In this document: positions 22,035 to 23,515 of the stretch, piece after piece
Position numbering within the stretch: the first letter of the stretch is position 1
Layout: each line of letters starts with the position of its first letter
Assembly (NCBI GenBank): GCA_945896935.1
Contig: CAMDER010000009.1
Location: 1 to 23,515 of the forward strand
Length of the DNA stretch: 23,515 nucleotides
Reading direction: 5' to 3'
DNA from: Bifidobacterium breve
GTDB lineage: Bacteria > Actinomycetota > Acidimicrobiia > Acidimicrobiales > Ilumatobacteraceae
Position numbers and translations under genes: made by a program
Notes under the pieces: model-generated
Told to the model about the DNA's origin: nothing
Databases searched by the model: none
Seen by the model: the letters and a program-made list of their open reading frames with translations, nothing else

Positions 22035-23515
22035 ATGTCCGAGATTTCAATCACCCTCCCTGACGGTTCGCAACGGGAAGTTCCTGCAGATTCAACCGTG
22101 TTATCTTTGGCGTCTTTGATCAGTCGCAATTTGGGGAAAGCAGCGATTGCTGGCGTGGTCAATGCCCAGCAGGTTGATCTATCTCAAGCCTTAACCAACG
22201 GGGACTCGGTCGAGATCATCACCATTGACTCTGACAGTGGGCGCCATGTCTTGCGCCACTCAACTGCTCATGTGATGGCACAAGCAGTACTAAATCTGTA
22301 TCCGGGCGCGAAGTACACCATCGGCCCAGCGATTGAAAATGGGTTCTACTACGACTTCGATCTTGGTGGTCGAGTATTCACCGAAGACAACTTGGCCAAT
22401 GTTGAGGCCGAGATGCGCAAAGTCATCTCCGCCAATCAACCTTTTGTACGGGCCGAAATTTCAGTTGCTGAAGCTCTCGCACTATTTAACGAGCAACCGT
22501 ACAAATGCGAAATCATCGAACGAGTGACTGGCGGATCAGCCGACGGCACCGACAACGCCGAGGTTGGTGGATCTGGCGATTCGGTCAGTATTTATCGGAA
22601 TACCGATGATTTCGTTGATCTTTGTCTCGGACCTCATGTCCCGAGTACTGGTCGACTCGGTCATTTCAAACTGCAAAAGGTTTCATCGGCCTATTGGCGG
22701 GGCAACGAGAAAGGTCCAGTTCTCCAACGTATTTATGGAACCGCCTGGGAGAGTAAAACGGCCCTTGAGGAATACCTCCATCGTCTCGAAGAAGCCGAAC
22801 GGCGCGACCATCGACGATTAGCGGTTGAACTTGATTTGCTTTCATTCCCAACCGAACTTGGTGGCGGGCTTGCGGTGTGGCATCCCAAGGGTGCCATTGT
22901 GCGCAAATTGATGGAGGACTACAGCCGTGCCCGCCATCAGAGCGGTGGATACCAATTCGTTTTCACTCCTCATCTTTCGAACGCGACACTCTTTCAGACG
23001 TCGGGCCACCTCGACTTTTATGCCGACGGTATGTATCCGCCCATGGAAATGGACAACGGAACGTACTACCCGAAGCCGATGAACTGTCCGATGCATTGCT
23101 TGATCTTCCGCGGACGGCAGCGTAGTTATCGCGAACTTCCGTTGCGGCTTTTTGAACTCGGAACTGTTTATCGCTACGAACGAGCCGGAACCTTGCACGG
23201 ACTTATGCGTATTCGAGGATTCACTCAAGATGACAGTCATATCTTCTGCACCCGCGACCAATTACAAGGCGAGATCATTTCACTTCTTGATTTTGTGATG
23301 AGCGTCTTGAAGGCTTTTGGTTTCGAAGACTTCTCGTTCCATCTCTCAACCAAAGATCCCGAAAAGTATGTCGGCTCTGACGAAATTTGGGAATCAGCCA
23401 CGAACGCTTTATCAAGTGCACTTGAAAGCCACGGCGTTGACTACAGCGTCAAAGAAGGCGACGCCGCCTTCTACGGTCCAAAGATCGATATTCATATTCG
23501 AGATGCCATCGGGCG
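22035..23515 (+). CDS. thrS: Threonyl-tRNA synthetase, 3'-truncated by the window edge
   Basis: Charges tRNA-Thr and removes mischarged serine. ATG 22035 opens a frame that stays open to the window end: 493 residues of a protein usually 640-690 long. It has an N-terminal TGS-like domain (ITLPDGSQREVPADST), then the editing domain with His75-x3-His79 (RHSTAHVMAQ) and C197-LGPH-201. The catalytic domain shows NCPMH (Cys351) and DDSHIF (His402), 51 residues apart as in E. coli zinc ligands Cys334 and His385. Motif 2 includes the GTVYRYE segment. The third zinc ligand, motif 3 and the anticodon domain are outside. A Gly/Asp/Ser-rich linker lies at about 166-186. The start has no ribosome site. 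Confidence 0.96.
   Translation, partial: MSEISITLPDGSQREVPADSTVLSLASLISRNLGKAAIAGVVNAQQVDLSQALTNGDSVEIITIDSDSGRHVLRHSTAHVMAQAVLNLYPGAKYTIGPAIENGFYYDFDLGGRVFTEDNLANVEAEMRKVISANQPFVRAEISVAEALALFNEQPYKCEIIERVTGGSADGTDNAEVGGSGDSVSIYRNTDDFVDLCLGPHVPSTGRLGHFKLQKVSSAYWRGNEKGPVLQRIYGTAWESKTALEEYLHRLEEAERRDHRRLAVELDLLSFPTELGGGLAVWHPKGAIVRKLMEDYSRARHQSGGYQFVFTPHLSNATLFQTSGHLDFYADGMYPPMEMDNGTYYPKPMNCPMHCLIFRGRQRSYRELPLRLFELGTVYRYERAGTLHGLMRIRGFTQDDSHIFCTRDQLQGEIISLLDFVMSVLKAFGFEDFSFHLSTKDPEKYVGSDEIWESATNALSSALESHGVDYSVKEGDAAFYGPKIDIHIRDAIG

Noticed and set aside
22842..23261. 139-codon open frame on the - strand
   Set aside because: It lies inside thrS, whose frame is clear on the + strand; no ribosome site or family resemblance.
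1..23515. CRISPR arrays, tRNAs, insertion sequences, prophage or defence genes
   Set aside because: No regular spaced repeats, cloverleaf-like segments, transposase or integrase motifs were seen on either strand.

Overview
The window is an almost fully coding stretch of chromosome (G+C near one half by eye). Nearly all genes are housekeeping or core-metabolic, and both ends cut through genes: alaS lacks its 5' end and thrS its 3' end. I infer an actinobacterium. Actinobacterial markers are a mycothiol ligase (MshC), a bacterial proteasome activator (Bpa/PafE), an InhA-type enoyl reductase and an F420:NADP oxidoreductase. The order alaS-ruvX-mltG-aroE-aroC-aroK-aroB-aroQ-pepQ-efp-nusB is the one known from Mycobacterium and relatives. 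The moderate G+C, compact spacing and lack of mobile DNA would suit an aquatic Acidimicrobiia-type lineage, but that placement is a guess.

Layout. Bases 1-10248 (+ strand): alanyl-tRNA synthetase, the RuvX/YqgF nuclease, the MltG lytic transglycosylase, five shikimate-pathway genes (aroE, aroC, aroK, aroB, aroQ), an M24 peptidase, EF-P and NusB. Most junctions overlap (TAATG, ATGA) or are only a few bases apart, so this is probably one or two long transcripts. AroB, AroQ, AroE, AroK and AroC supply five of the seven shikimate steps; the DAHP and EPSP synthases are not here. Bases 10237-10871: a convergent end with small hairpins, an Rrf2-family regulator on the - strand, and a divergent control region. 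Bases 10872-16085: an alkaline-phosphatase-superfamily hydrolase, the proteasome activator and the replicative polymerase DnaE1. Bases 16086-19256: an unrecognised 219-aa protein overlapping a nitroreductase, then a DUF35 Zn-ribbon/OB protein paired with a thiolase. Bases 19291-20058 (- strand): InhA-type FabI. Bases 20135-23515: F420:NADP oxidoreductase, MshC and the start of threonyl-tRNA synthetase.

I found no CRISPR array, tRNA, rRNA, IS element, prophage or toxin-antitoxin pair. No intergenic stretch exceeds 300 bases; the longest is the roughly 156-base divergent spacer at 10716-10871. I do not see a clear undescribed system. The parts most worth a second look are the unrecognised protein fused by overlap to a nitroreductase, the DUF35-thiolase pair, the Rrf2 regulator with an incomplete cysteine set, and TAAACT boxes placed as for leaderless transcripts upstream of aroC and thrS.
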